From: UBA5189 sp040389445
Lineage (GTDB): Bacteria > Chloroflexota > Limnocylindria > Limnocylindrales > CSP1-4
NCBI GenBank assembly: GCA_040389445.1
Contig: JAZJZX010000014.1
Location: forward strand, 62,001-126,000
Length of the DNA stretch: 64,000 nt
Reading direction: 5' to 3'
Within the stretch, counting starts at the first letter, position 1; the number at the start of each line of letters is the position of its first letter. The notes below the pieces were generated by a model. It worked only from the letters and a program-made list of their open reading frames with translations, was not told where the DNA came from and made no database searches. Below are positions 7,137 through 16,004 of the stretch, piece after piece. The position numbers and the translations under genes are program-made.

Positions 7137-8129
7137 ATGAGCCGCGTTCAGCGAGTCCTGCGTGCCGTCCGTCGCGCCGGCGTCGCGATCGGCTTCGCCG
7201 CGCTCCTGCTCGCGATCGCCCTCGGGAGTGCCGGAATCGTTGCGCTCTGGGCGCACCCGCCCGGAACGGCAGCCCGGGCCGAGCTCACCTGGCAGGGCGA
7301 CTCGCAGCTCGGCAAGGTCCTGAATGGTTCGCAGGCCGAGCTCTCGGCAATCGCCGCTCAGACGGACCGGCTGGTGGTCCTCGCTCGCGGCGCCATCGGG
7401 TCGCTGACCTCCGACGATCAGGCTCCGTTCGAAGATGCGCTCGCGGAAGGCTCCCTGCTGGTCACCAGGATCGAAAGCGATGCATCGACCCTCCGGGCAG
7501 AGCTGGCCGCGCTGCCCGGGGCGCGGGCCGTCGACGTGCTCCGCTATGGAGCCGACGTCCTGGCCCGGCGGGCCGGGCTGCTCTCCGCGCTGGACGCCAC
7601 GCAGGGGCTTGCCCGGTCCTGGACCACGCTGACCAGTGGCAGCCTGCAGGCTTCTGCCCTGATCGGGCTCCTGGTCGCCCACGACACGACGGTCGGCTCG
7701 GCGGCCGCCCAGGGGCGCGCGGCCGACTACGCCGGGGCCCTCGCCACCCTCGACGCGGCCATTGCGCGGCTCGATGCCGCCGTGGTCATCAGGGATCGCC
7801 TGGTCAACACGACCGATGTCTCGACGCTCGACGAATGGCTGCGCCGCAACCGCCGGTATGACGAGGCGCTGATCGCCCTGTACGGCGCACTGCGCGATTC
7901 CGGCGGCGCCATCGACGACGCCGTGCGCGCGGCCTATCGCGAGGAGAGCCTGGCCCGCGCGAACCTGCCGCCGGATACGCGCGGCCTGGTGGTGATCCTG
8001 GCCGACATCGGCCGGGGCGGGCTCAACCAGGCGGTGATTGCGATCGAGCAGGCGAGGGCCCGCCTGACGCTGGCGATCCAGGGCCTGACGTCGCTGTCCG
8101 ACCTGGACCCGGGGGCGCCTCCGGCCTGA
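7137..8129 (+). CDS. Membrane-anchored extracytoplasmic protein, function unknown
   Basis: The 330-residue protein begins with a basic stretch and one long hydrophobic segment (about residues 15-38), so it is a signal anchor or secreted protein. The rest is Ala/Leu/Arg-rich helix with heptad-like spacing and no cysteine pattern, which suggests a helical bundle outside the membrane. I recognise no family. It sits 16 nt before the aminopeptidase gene, which has its own -10 box overlapping this gene's downstream edge. Confidence 0.7.
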   Translation: MSRVQRVLRAVRRAGVAIGFAALLLAIALGSAGIVALWAHPPGTAARAELTWQGDSQLGKVLNGSQAELSAIAAQTDRLVVLARGAIGSLTSDDQAPFEDALAEGSLLVTRIESDASTLRAELAALPGARAVDVLRYGADVLARRAGLLSALDATQGLARSWTTLTSGSLQASALIGLLVAHDTTVGSAAAQGRAADYAGALATLDAAIARLDAAVVIRDRLVNTTDVSTLDEWLRRNRRYDEALIALYGALRDSGGAIDDAVRAAYREESLARANLPPDTRGLVVILADIGRGGLNQAVIAIEQARARLTLAIQGLTSLSDLDPGAPPA

Positions 8130-8131
8130 AG

Positions 8132-8137
8132 TACACT
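8132..8137 (+). promoter_or_regulatory. -10 box TACACT, leaderless pepA start
   Basis: TACACT lies 8 nt before the ATG at 8146 and just after the preceding stop codon. It would give a leaderless pepA transcript. Confidence 0.55.
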
Positions 8138-8145
8138 CGCCTCCG

Positions 8146-9720
8146 ATGCAGTGGGCCCTCCCGATCGTGCATGGGACGGCCATTCCGGGAGGTACCGAAT
8201 CCGTGCGTTTGCGCGTCGCCGTCGACGAACCCTGGGATATTCCCGCCGACGTCCTGGTCGTCCCGATCGTGGGCGAAGCTGCCTGGGACGGCCCGCTGGG
8301 CGAGCTTGATCGGCGGGCTCGGGGTGAGATCCGGGCCCTGCAGGTCTTCGGTGAGCTGCGTTCGAAACAGTTCACCTCGGCCCTGGCCCCATCGGGCGAT
8401 GTTCGAGCCGGGCGCATCCTGCTGCTCAGCGTCGGGCCTGCCGTGAACGTGGATCGCGAGACGGTGGTCCATGCCGCAGCGGCGGCGCTGCATCGCCTCG
8501 CCGGCCGGCAGGCCGCCACCATGGCGATCTGGCTCGAGCCGCTGATTGCCGCCATGGGCGGCGACGCGGAGGTCGTGAGCGCCCTCGTGGCCCGAGGCGT
8601 CGTGGAGGGCGGGTATGACCCGGCCACCATCTATCGCGAGAACGTCAGGACGGCCCCGCCGGTGCTCGACGAGCTGACCCTGATTGCGCCGACCGGGTCG
8701 GATGTGGCGACTCTCACGACGGCCGCCGTCCGCGGACAGATCATCGGCGAGGGATCCAACATCGCGCGGACCCTGTCCAATCGGGCGTCCAACGACGTCA
8801 GCCCCGAGGTGCTTGCCGAGGAGGCCTGGGCCTTCGCCGAGAAGCACGGCCTGTGGATCGACGTGATCGGGCCGGAGCGGGCGACCGAGATGGGCATGGG
8901 GATGTTCATGGCGGTCGGACGGGGCAGCGACAACCCGCCTCGGATGATCGTGCTGCGCTCCGGCAAGGCCGGCGAGCACGATGCCCTGGGTCGTCACCTC
9001 GCCCTCGTCGGCAAGGGCGTGTGCTTCGATTCCGGGGGCATCAGCATCAAGCCGGCCGGCGGGATGGAAGAGATGAAGATGGACAAGAGCGGCGCCTGCA
9101 CGGTGATCGCCGCCATCGCCACGGTCGCCCGCCTCGCCCCGGGCACACCCCTGCTCGCGGTGGCGCCTGCAGTCGAGAACATGCCCGGCCCGCATTCCGC
9201 GCGACCGGGCGATCTCGTCAAGGCGCTGAACGGGAAATGGGTGGACATCACGAACACCGATGCCGAAGGGCGCCTGATCCTCGGCGATGCGATGACGTAC
9301 GCCGAGCAGCTGGGAGCGACCCACCTCGTCGACGTGGCGACCCTGACGGGTGCCGTGTCGCGCGCTCTCGGCGACATGGTTGCCGGCGCGTTCGGCAACG
9401 ACCAGGCATGGACCGACCAGGTCCTGGGCGCCGGCTCACGGGCCGGCGAGCGCTACTGGCAGATGCCCCTGGTCGAAGACTACTGGTCGCCGGACATGGA
9501 GTCGTGGTACGGCGACATGGTCAACAGCGGGACTGGGGACGGCGGACTCATCAAGAGCGCGCTGTTCCTTCGCGAGTTCGTGACCAGGCCGTGGGTCCAC
9601 CTCGATATCGCGGGGACGGCGTACTTCCGCAAGACCAAGCCGTTTGCGGCCCGCGGCGCCACGGGCGCATCCCACGCGACACTCGTCGAACTCGCCCTGG
9701 CGGGCGCAAGGCCGGCCTGA
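8146..9720 (+). CDS. pepA: Leucyl aminopeptidase (M17 family)
   Basis: A cytosolic di-zinc/manganese exopeptidase releasing N-terminal residues. The M17 catalytic half carries KGVCFDSGGISIKP, then MKMDKSGACTV and NTDAEGRLILGDA, the PepA signature that supplies metal ligands Asp and Glu and the catalytic Lys. The N-terminal half (about residues 1-180) is the macro-like domain of the family. At 524 residues the length is typical. PepA in some bacteria also binds DNA; nothing here tests that. The next gene, prepilin peptidase, starts 22 nt later. Confidence 0.94.
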   Translation: MQWALPIVHGTAIPGGTESVRLRVAVDEPWDIPADVLVVPIVGEAAWDGPLGELDRRARGEIRALQVFGELRSKQFTSALAPSGDVRAGRILLLSVGPAVNVDRETVVHAAAAALHRLAGRQAATMAIWLEPLIAAMGGDAEVVSALVARGVVEGGYDPATIYRENVRTAPPVLDELTLIAPTGSDVATLTTAAVRGQIIGEGSNIARTLSNRASNDVSPEVLAEEAWAFAEKHGLWIDVIGPERATEMGMGMFMAVGRGSDNPPRMIVLRSGKAGEHDALGRHLALVGKGVCFDSGGISIKPAGGMEEMKMDKSGACTVIAAIATVARLAPGTPLLAVAPAVENMPGPHSARPGDLVKALNGKWVDITNTDAEGRLILGDAMTYAEQLGATHLVDVATLTGAVSRALGDMVAGAFGNDQAWTDQVLGAGSRAGERYWQMPLVEDYWSPDMESWYGDMVNSGTGDGGLIKSALFLREFVTRPWVHLDIAGTAYFRKTKPFAARGATGASHATLVELALAGARPA

Positions 9721-9742
9721 CGGCCCGTCTGATCCACTGCCC

Positions 9743-10384
9743 ATGACCCCGCTCCTCATCGTCGCCGCGGTCGCCGGCGGCGTCTGGGGGTTTGCCGCGG
9801 ACCGGATCGGCGCCCGCTGGCCGGCGCACGACGACGGTTCCACGCGCGCCGTCGACTGGCGGACGCTCGCCGTGGTGCTGGCCGGCGTCGTCGGCCCGGC
9901 CCTGCTCGTGCTCCGGTTCGAGACCGAGCCGGTCGCATTGGCCTACCTCGGGATCCTCCTGCTCGCCCTGATCCTCCTGTTCGCCACGGACCTGGATCAG
10001 CGCCTCCTGCCCGACGTCATCACGCTGCCGATCGCTGTGTACGGGCTGGTCGGCTTCGTCGGCGGTTTCGGGCCGTTCGTCCAGACGCCGGGCGACCTGC
10101 TCTTCGCCGCGATCGCCGCCGTCGCGATCCCGGGCCTGCTGTTCCTCGTGTCGATTCCCTTCGGGGCGGGAGCAATCGGCATCGGCGACCTCAAGCTCCT
10201 GTTCGGCGTCGGGCTCGTTTCCGGCGCGGCACGGCTCGGCGCCACGGTGATCATCGGGGCGATCGCCGCCGCGATCGGCATCGTGATCCTGCTGGCACTG
10301 CGTCGGATCACCCTCAAGAGCTACCTGCCGTACGGGCCGTTCCTGATCATCGGCGCCCTCTGGGCGCTGACCGTCTCGCGCTGA
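9743..10384 (+). CDS. Prepilin peptidase-like A24 protease (lacks N-terminal methylase domain)
   Basis: An integral-membrane aspartyl protease of the A24 (type IV prepilin/preflagellin) family, 213 residues with six to seven membrane helices. The two catalytic aspartates lie in FATDLDQRLLPDVITLP and GIGDLKLLFGVGL (the GxGD signature). It is shorter than PilD because the zinc-binding methyltransferase domain is missing, as in many Gram-positive and archaeal forms. No pilin or secretion genes are nearby, so its substrates are elsewhere in the genome. The stop codon lies inside a 14-bp tandem repeat. Confidence 0.87.
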   Translation: MTPLLIVAAVAGGVWGFAADRIGARWPAHDDGSTRAVDWRTLAVVLAGVVGPALLVLRFETEPVALAYLGILLLALILLFATDLDQRLLPDVITLPIAVYGLVGFVGGFGPFVQTPGDLLFAAIAAVAIPGLLFLVSIPFGAGAIGIGDLKLLFGVGLVSGAARLGATVIIGAIAAAIGIVILLALRRITLKSYLPYGPFLIIGALWALTVSR

Positions 10385-10407
10385 CCGTCTCGCGCTGACC
10401 GTCTCGC
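10366..10407. repeat. Three perfect 14-bp tandem repeats across a stop codon
   Basis: GCTGACCGTCTCGC is repeated exactly three times. The first copy encodes the C-terminus of the prepilin peptidase and the second contains its TGA. Copy-number change would alter the 3-prime end but not the protein. Confidence 0.9.
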
Positions 10408-10481
10408 GCCGACGCTGAGCCCCGGCACGCCGGCCGAGCCACTCGCCGGGGTTGCCGCGACGCCGCCGTGACATCGTGCGG

Positions 10482-10487
10482 TATCAT
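10482..10487 (+). promoter_or_regulatory. Possible -10 box TATCAT upstream of the M23 gene
   Basis: TATCAT is the best -10 match in the 214-bp gap before the M23 gene. It would leave a leader of about 100 nt. I could not recognise a riboswitch in that leader. Confidence 0.3.
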
Positions 10488-10598
10488 GCCGCCGTTGCCG
10501 GTAGTCGTTCCAACGTGGTGCCCAACGTGGAGCGGCGGTCTCACCCGGCGAGCGAGCCGAACGCGCAGCCAAGCACGTTGACGGAGATCGTTCGCACG

Positions 10599-11981
10599 AT
10601 GACGACGCCACTCATGCGCCGCCGAACGCCTGACCAGCGGGGCTGGTCGCGGCCGGGTCGACGTGGGCCCGGGCGCGGCGTGCTGCTCCTCCTCGTCCTG
10701 ACGACCCTCCTCGGCGGTGCCTTTGCCGCCGCTCCGGTAGCTCCCGTCTCTGCCGACGCCCTGTCCGACGCGATCGCTCGCCAGAAGGCGCTCGAGGCGC
10801 AGGTTGCGAAGCAGAAGGCGCAGGTCGCGAGCCTCACCAGGCAGCAGCAGGAGCTGACGGCCACGCTCGCCTCGACCAGCCAGTCGCTCAACCAGATCAA
10901 CGCCGACCTCGCGGCCGTACGTGCCGACGTCGTTCGGGCGACGGTGGCCGTCGCGACGGCGCAGGCGCAGGTTGAGGCACTCGACACCCAGGTCGCCAAG
11001 CTCGACCTGGAGATGGCCGACCTCGAGGCGCGGGAATCCCGGAAGCTCGCCGAGCTGGCCGCCCGCAAGGCGCTCCTCGCGGATCGGATCCGGCAGGCCT
11101 ACGAAACGGATCGCACCTCGCTGCTGGAGACGCTCCTGTCCGGTGAAACCTTCACCGACGTGCTCGCGGAGGTCTCCTACCAGCTTGACTACGCCCAACA
11201 GGATCGCGAGCTGGCCGAGCAGATCGTTGCCGACCAGAAGGTGCTCGTGGTCCTCCATCAAACCGTCGAGGCGACGCGGACGCAGGTCGGAACACTCCGA
11301 GCCACAGCCGACGCCCAGCACGAACAGCTCAAGGCCCAGCTCGCCTCCCTTGCCGGCTCGCAGGCGCGTCTCGCGACGCTCGAGCAGGAGACGAAGCGAC
11401 TCCTGGAGGCGCAGCAGGCGACGTTTGCCCAGATCGCCGCCGACAAGACGAAGCTCGCGGCCGCCATCGCGGCGAGCGAGAAGGCCGAGGCCGACCTCCA
11501 GAAGAAGATTGACAAGCTCGTTGCCGAGCGCGCGCGCGGCGGCTCCATCCCCTCCATCTACAACGGCACCCTGGACTGGCCGCTGGCCGGCAGGATCACC
11601 CAGGAGTTCGGGTGCACGGGTTTCGCCTGGGAGCCGCCCCTCGGGAACTGTCGCAACTTCCACCGCGGCATCGATATCGCCGCCCCGATGTACACGCCGG
11701 TCCGGGCGGCCGCCCCGGGAGTGGTCCTGTTCGCCGGTCCGAATCCGTACGACCGGAACCCGAAGGCCTGGATCGTGATCATCGCCCACGCCAAGAACCT
11801 GGTGACGTGGTACGCGCACATCGACAACAACCCGAAGCCGCCGGTGGTCCGTGCCGGCGATCGCGTCGTGACCGGGCAGGTGATCGCCTACGTGGGCGTG
11901 ACCGGTCGAACCACGGGCCCCCACCTCGACTGGCGCGTGGAGTTCAACGGCACGTTCACCAACCCGCGGCTCTTCCTCTGA
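10599..11981 (+). CDS. Secreted M23 peptidase with long coiled coil (EnvC/PcsB-like)
   Basis: Peptidoglycan hydrolase or hydrolase activator. An N-terminal signal peptide (hydrophobic run about residues 28-48 from the chosen ATG) is followed by a coiled coil of about 250 residues rich in Gln/Lys/Ala heptads. The C-terminal LytM/M23 domain shows the zinc motifs HRGIDIAAP and GPHLDWRVEF, with AHAKNLVTWYAH between them. The layout matches EnvC and Chloroflexi/Actinobacteria cell-division hydrolases. The ATG at 10599 is chosen ahead of the signal peptide. An earlier ATG at 10452 would precede the likely promoter. Confidence 0.88.
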   Translation: MTTPLMRRRTPDQRGWSRPGRRGPGRGVLLLLVLTTLLGGAFAAAPVAPVSADALSDAIARQKALEAQVAKQKAQVASLTRQQQELTATLASTSQSLNQINADLAAVRADVVRATVAVATAQAQVEALDTQVAKLDLEMADLEARESRKLAELAARKALLADRIRQAYETDRTSLLETLLSGETFTDVLAEVSYQLDYAQQDRELAEQIVADQKVLVVLHQTVEATRTQVGTLRATADAQHEQLKAQLASLAGSQARLATLEQETKRLLEAQQATFAQIAADKTKLAAAIAASEKAEADLQKKIDKLVAERARGGSIPSIYNGTLDWPLAGRITQEFGCTGFAWEPPLGNCRNFHRGIDIAAPMYTPVRAAAPGVVLFAGPNPYDRNPKAWIVIIAHAKNLVTWYAHIDNNPKPPVVRAGDRVVTGQVIAYVGVTGRTTGPHLDWRVEFNGTFTNPRLFL

Positions 11982-11989
11982 GCGGGTGC

Positions 11990-11995
11990 TAGGAT
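11990..11995 (+). promoter_or_regulatory. Extended -10 box TGC-TAGGAT upstream of glgC
   Basis: TAGGAT lies just after the M23 gene stop. A leaderless GTG frame of 25 codons (12004-12081) follows at 8 nt and overlaps the beginning of glgC, which has its own strong ribosome site. Which start is used first cannot be told from sequence. Confidence 0.5.
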
Positions 11996-12037
11996 CGAAT
12001 TCGGTGCCACGGCCCGTGGACCCCGAGGAGGATCGCA

Positions 12038-13348
12038 GTGAAGCGGACGCTGGCGATGGTTCTGGCCGGTGGCGAGGGTGAGCGCCTGTCGATCCTGTCG
12101 TCGGTGCGCGCGAAGCCGGCGGTCCCATTCGGCGGGAAGTACCGGATCATCGATTTCACCCTGTCCAACTGCGTCAACTCGGACATCAACGACGTCGTGG
12201 TCCTGACCCAGTACAACCCCCGATCCCTCAACGATCACATCGGCCTCGGCCGGCCCTGGGACCTCGACCGCACCAGGGGTGGCGTGAAGCTCCTCCAGCC
12301 CTACATCGCCCGGGGCCGGGTCGCGGAGTGGTATCGCGGGACGGCCGATGCCGTGCTGCGCAACCGAAGCGTGCTGGAGCACTCCGATGCCGACATCGTC
12401 CTCATTCTGGCCGGCGATCACATCTACAAGATGGACTACCAGCCGTTCATCGCGGCGCACCGCCGAAAGCGAGCCGACGTGACGATCGCGGTTCGCCGGG
12501 TGCCCCTGGCCGAGGCCACCCGGATGGGCATCCTCGCGATGGATGACACGGACCGGATCATCGAATGGCAGGAGAAGCCGAAGCAGCCCAAGAGCGACCT
12601 CGCCTCGATGGGCGTGTACGTCTTCTCCCGCAAGTCACTCCTTCGCTGGCTGGACGACGAGCTGACCGATTTCGGATCGCACGTCATCCCGGCCATGCTC
12701 GATGCAGGCGCCCGGGTGTACGGCTACCGGTTCAACGGCTACTGGCAGGATGTCGGGACCATCCAGTCGTACTGGGAAGCCAACATGGCACTCCTCATCG
12801 ACCAGCCCGAGCTCGACCTGTACGACAAGGACTGGGTCGTCCACACCAAGTCCGAGGAACGAGCTCCGGCGAAGCTCGGGCCGACCGCGCAGGTGCACCG
12901 GAGCCTGATCAGCCACGGCTGTGTCATCGACGGGACGGTCGTCAACAGCGTGCTTTCACCGGGTGTCCGGGTCGGGATGGGCGCCGTCGTTCGGGATTCG
13001 ATCGTGATGTTCGACTCGGTGATCGGATCGCGCGCGGTCGTGGACCGGGCCATCCTGGACAAGGAGGTCGTCGTGGGCCCCGGCGCCATCGTGGGTGAAG
13101 GCCCCGATGATCCGCCCAACAAGGCGGAGCCGACGCGCCTCAACACCGGCATCACGGTGGTCGGGAAACAGAGCGTCATCCCTCGTGGCGCCCGGATCGG
13201 CCGGAACGTGCGGATCGGAGGGAACGTCCGCGCCTCCGACTTCACCAAGAAGGTCGTGCCCACCGGTGGGTCGGTCGACGCCGTGGGACCGGGCCCCGGG
13301 AAGTCCCGCAACCCCGCTCCGAAGAAGGCCACGAGCGCGGCGGGCTAG
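12038..13348 (+). CDS. glgC: Glucose-1-phosphate adenylyltransferase
   Basis: Makes ADP-glucose from glucose-1-phosphate and ATP, the committed step of glycogen synthesis. The 436-residue protein has the nucleotidyltransferase signature LAGGEGERL at residues 7-15, followed by AKPAVPFGGKYRIIDF, WYRGTADAV and LAGDHIYKMDY. A left-handed beta-helix domain follows (repeats such as VIDGTVVNSVLSPGVRVGMGAVV, here split). The GTG start at 12038 is fixed by a GAGGAGG ribosome site 6 nt upstream. A Lys/Ala/Pro-rich C-terminal tail is unusual. No glgA or glgB lies in the window. Confidence 0.95.
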   Translation: MKRTLAMVLAGGEGERLSILSSVRAKPAVPFGGKYRIIDFTLSNCVNSDINDVVVLTQYNPRSLNDHIGLGRPWDLDRTRGGVKLLQPYIARGRVAEWYRGTADAVLRNRSVLEHSDADIVLILAGDHIYKMDYQPFIAAHRRKRADVTIAVRRVPLAEATRMGILAMDDTDRIIEWQEKPKQPKSDLASMGVYVFSRKSLLRWLDDELTDFGSHVIPAMLDAGARVYGYRFNGYWQDVGTIQSYWEANMALLIDQPELDLYDKDWVVHTKSEERAPAKLGPTAQVHRSLISHGCVIDGTVVNSVLSPGVRVGMGAVVRDSIVMFDSVIGSRAVVDRAILDKEVVVGPGAIVGEGPDDPPNKAEPTRLNTGITVVGKQSVIPRGARIGRNVRIGGNVRASDFTKKVVPTGGSVDAVGPGPGKSRNPAPKKATSAAG

Positions 13349-13351
13349 ACT
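13346..13351 (+). promoter_or_regulatory. -10 box TAGACT overlapping the glgC stop codon
   Basis: The TAG of glgC is the first half of TAGACT, 6 nt before the GTG at 13358. The YbjN-like gene would thus have its own leaderless transcript. Confidence 0.5.
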
Positions 13352-13357
13352 TCCGGC

Positions 13358-13876
13358 GTGCCCGATTCAACCGTCGCGACCTCGGACAGCGTCGCGTCCT
13401 GGCTGCGTGACCTCGCCATCGTCGCCGGCGACTCCGTCCATCGCGACGGGGTCACGGCGTGGGATGTGGTGCTCGACGGCAATCGTCGCCTGGATTTGCG
13501 GGTCACGCTGATCCTGGACCCGGCGACCGGGGTGATCGTCTGGGCGCACCTCGCGCCGCCGCTCTGGGACGGCCTGCGGAAGGCGTATCGCGCCCTGCTC
13601 CGCTGGAATGACGACTTCCCGCTGGCGAAGTTTTCGCTTGCCGACGACGGTCGGCCCATCCTCTCGGTGGAGATCCCGCACCGCTGGCTGGATGCGGACG
13701 AGTTCGGCCTCGCCCTGGCCCGTGTCGTCGGAATCGCCGATCGGCTGTTCGACGAGACACGGCCCTGGGTCTGGATCGGCGGGCACGTGCCGGTCGGCTA
13801 CGCGGCGCGCGAGCGTCGCTCGCAGGCGCTCCTGGATCGATATCGTCCGCGGTTGCCGGAGCTGTTCGACACGTGA
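13358..13876 (+). CDS. YbjN / CesT-like domain protein
   Basis: The 172-residue protein has the alpha/beta layout and motifs of the YbjN (type III secretion chaperone-like) superfamily. Its core LRKAYRALLRWNDDFPLAKFSLADDGRPILSVEIPHRWL (written here as landmarks around residues 68-107) resembles the chaperone-like sheet. Such proteins often act as stress modulators or chaperones, with no fixed enzymatic role. The GTG at 13358 follows a -10 box by 6 nt. The gene overlaps the next by GTGA, so this small protein and the secreted gluzincin-like protein are probably made together. Confidence 0.6.
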   Translation: MPDSTVATSDSVASWLRDLAIVAGDSVHRDGVTAWDVVLDGNRRLDLRVTLILDPATGVIVWAHLAPPLWDGLRKAYRALLRWNDDFPLAKFSLADDGRPILSVEIPHRWLDADEFGLALARVVGIADRLFDETRPWVWIGGHVPVGYAARERRSQALLDRYRPRLPELFDT

Positions 13877-15882
13877 GACCGGCAGCCCGGTTCCGCACGG
13901 GCATGGCGTCCTGCCTCGCGTCGATGGTCGTGCTCGCCATGGTGGGTTGGGCTCCACCCGGCGCACGGGCGGCGACGCCGTCCCTGACGATGGTGACCAC
14001 CACCACCTACAACGTCCTGCCCGAGGAACATCGAGTGGCGGTGACCGTGGACATCACGGCCACGAGTCAGCTCCGCGATACCGCGACCCGCCGTTACTCC
14101 ATCGATCGCGGCTATCTCGCCGTCCTGCCGTCCGCGACGAACCTGCTCCTGACCGCGAGTTCCGGGAAGCCCTCGGTGTCGGTCAGTTCCCGGACGGCCA
14201 CCAGCACGATCCTGCTGCTCAAGTTCGGATCGCAGCTCGGGGCCGGCAAATCGATGGCGCTTGCCCTGACCTTCGACATCACGGACCCGGGCGGCGCTCC
14301 GGATCGAGCTCTCAGGATTTCGCCGTCCCTCGTGAAATTCACGGCCTGGGCCTTTGGAACGGACGGCGTGGCAGGCTCCTCCGTTCGGGTCCACTTCCCG
14401 GCCGACTACGTCGCGTCCATCGGACGCGGACCGCTGTCGGGTCCCACGACGGAAGCCGACGGCCACATCGTCTATGCCAGTGACCGGCTGTCCACGCCGG
14501 GGACGTTCGTGGCCGACGTCGTGGCGGATCGCCCGAGCGTTCTTCTCGACGGACGACGCTCGACGTCTGCCGGTACCCGTACCGTGATCCTGACCGTGCG
14601 GTCCTGGCCGGATGATCCCGATTGGCGCAGACAGGTGACGGATCTCCTGGCGCGCGGCCTGCCGGCGCTCGGCGCGGCGATCGGCGTCGACTGGCTGATG
14701 GGCCCGACGCTCGAGGTGCGGGAGACGATCGCCCGATCGGAAGGAGCGATCGGAGGGGCCGGCGGTTACGGCAGCGGGGCCTTCGATCCGTCCCTGGGTC
14801 GGCTCGACGTCCCGTACACCGCCGACCCAACCGCGATCCTGCACGGCGCGGCCCACGCCTGGTTCAACGCGGCCCTCGTCGCCGATCGATGGGCGGCCGA
14901 GGGGTTCGCCGCCCTGTACGCGGAGCGAGCCGGCAAGGCGATCGGCGTCGACGTGCGGTCTCCCGCCATGACCGCCGCCGCGCTCGCGAACGGCGTGCCG
15001 TTGAACGCCTGGGTCGTCGGCGACGCAGACGACGAATTCGGCTATGCCGCATCACTCCAGCTCGCCCGCAACATCGCAGCCCGGGCGGGCGACGAGGCGC
15101 TCCGGGCGGTCTGGCTCGACGCAGCCGGCGGAGCCGGCGCCTATCAGCCGATCGAGGTCGGCGGGCAAGCCACCGCGACATCACCCGAGCGCGGGATGGG
15201 ACCGCTGGACTGGCGGTCGCTCCTCGACCTGCTGGAGGAGCGCTCGGGCCAATCGTTCGAGGCGCTCTGGCGCCGGTGGGTCATGCGGATCGGCGACGCG
15301 GCCCTCCTCGACGCGCGGGCCGCGGCGCGCGTTCGCTACCAGGCGACGGTCGCGGCCGCGGCACCATGGATGCTCCCGCGATCGATCCGCGACGCCATGC
15401 GGACCTGGCAGTTCGAGGACGCCACGAGGCAGATGGACGAGGCGATGGATGTGCTCGCCCAGCGCGCCGACGTGGCCCGCGCCGCCGCAGCCGTCGGGCT
15501 CACGGCCCCGGATGCCCTGCGTCGCGCGTTCGAGGGCAGCCAGGGAGTCCAGGCCGCCGCCGCCGAGGCGCTCACCGAGCTGGCCGTGATCGATGCCTTC
15601 CGCGATGTCCTCGCCGTCCAGCGCGCGGAACCCGATCTCGTGTCCCGGATCGGACGGATCGGTACCGATCCAGGGGTCGAGGTATCCGCCGCGCGGATGG
15701 CCTTCGCCGCCGGCGACCTCGATGCGGCAGCGCAGCACGTGGCTGCGGCGCGATCGGGTTGGGCGGCGGCGGCCGGCATCGGGCGCGGTCGTATCGTCAG
15801 CGGCGCGACGATCGCCTTCGCGGTCGTGGTCCTGCTCTGGTGGTTGGTGCGTCGCCGGCGGATCGCCGGTCGTCGACCCTGA
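13873..15882 (+). CDS. Secreted, C-terminally anchored gluzincin-like protein with a broken HEXXH motif
   Basis: A 669-residue exported protein with a signal peptide (about residues 8-34) and a C-terminal membrane helix (about 640-660) followed by basic residues. The middle resembles M1/M61 metallopeptidases: ILHGAAHAWF at 322-331, then W-A-A-E-G-F-A with Glu343. Here the catalytic Glu of HEXXH is Gly325, and the third ligand sits 14 rather than 18 residues after the motif. It is therefore probably a non-catalytic binding protein or a very diverged fold. It starts with a GTGA overlap on the YbjN-like gene, which argues for a joint role. Confidence 0.6.
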   Translation: MRPAARFRTGMASCLASMVVLAMVGWAPPGARAATPSLTMVTTTTYNVLPEEHRVAVTVDITATSQLRDTATRRYSIDRGYLAVLPSATNLLLTASSGKPSVSVSSRTATSTILLLKFGSQLGAGKSMALALTFDITDPGGAPDRALRISPSLVKFTAWAFGTDGVAGSSVRVHFPADYVASIGRGPLSGPTTEADGHIVYASDRLSTPGTFVADVVADRPSVLLDGRRSTSAGTRTVILTVRSWPDDPDWRRQVTDLLARGLPALGAAIGVDWLMGPTLEVRETIARSEGAIGGAGGYGSGAFDPSLGRLDVPYTADPTAILHGAAHAWFNAALVADRWAAEGFAALYAERAGKAIGVDVRSPAMTAAALANGVPLNAWVVGDADDEFGYAASLQLARNIAARAGDEALRAVWLDAAGGAGAYQPIEVGGQATATSPERGMGPLDWRSLLDLLEERSGQSFEALWRRWVMRIGDAALLDARAAARVRYQATVAAAAPWMLPRSIRDAMRTWQFEDATRQMDEAMDVLAQRADVARAAAAVGLTAPDALRRAFEGSQGVQAAAAEALTELAVIDAFRDVLAVQRAEPDLVSRIGRIGTDPGVEVSAARMAFAAGDLDAAAQHVAAARSGWAAAAGIGRGRIVSGATIAFAVVVLLWWLVRRRRIAGRRP

Positions 15883-15917
15883 TGCGTTCCGCCGACGGAA
15901 CCGGCAGAACCGTGCGG

Positions 15918-15945
15918 TACACTCGCGGGCGGTCCGCCGGCGGAC
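15918..15945 (+). promoter_or_regulatory. pncB promoter: -10 box TACACT and a perfect 14-bp palindrome at the start site
   Basis: TACACT (15918-15923) is followed by the palindrome GTCCGCCGGCGGAC (15932-15945), which would cover the transcription start. The leader to the pncB ATG is then about 115 nt. The palindrome is a candidate operator or the base of a leader hairpin. It does not match any NAD regulator site I know. Confidence 0.4.
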
Positions 15946-16004
15946 GTCGCGAAGGGCCGACGAACGGCTGGACCCGAAGGGAGGCTCGTTCAGCGGTGGG
16001 GCTC

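Noticed and set aside
10482..10598. Possible c-di-AMP (ydaO-type) riboswitch before the M23 peptidase
   Set aside because: Such riboswitches often precede wall hydrolases, but the conserved core motifs are not visible in this leader.
12004..12081. Leaderless 25-codon frame overlapping the glgC start as a real gene
   Set aside because: It has the correct -10 spacing but overlaps glgC deeply, and glgC has its own strong GAGGAGG site. It is noted under the promoter rather than called as a gene.
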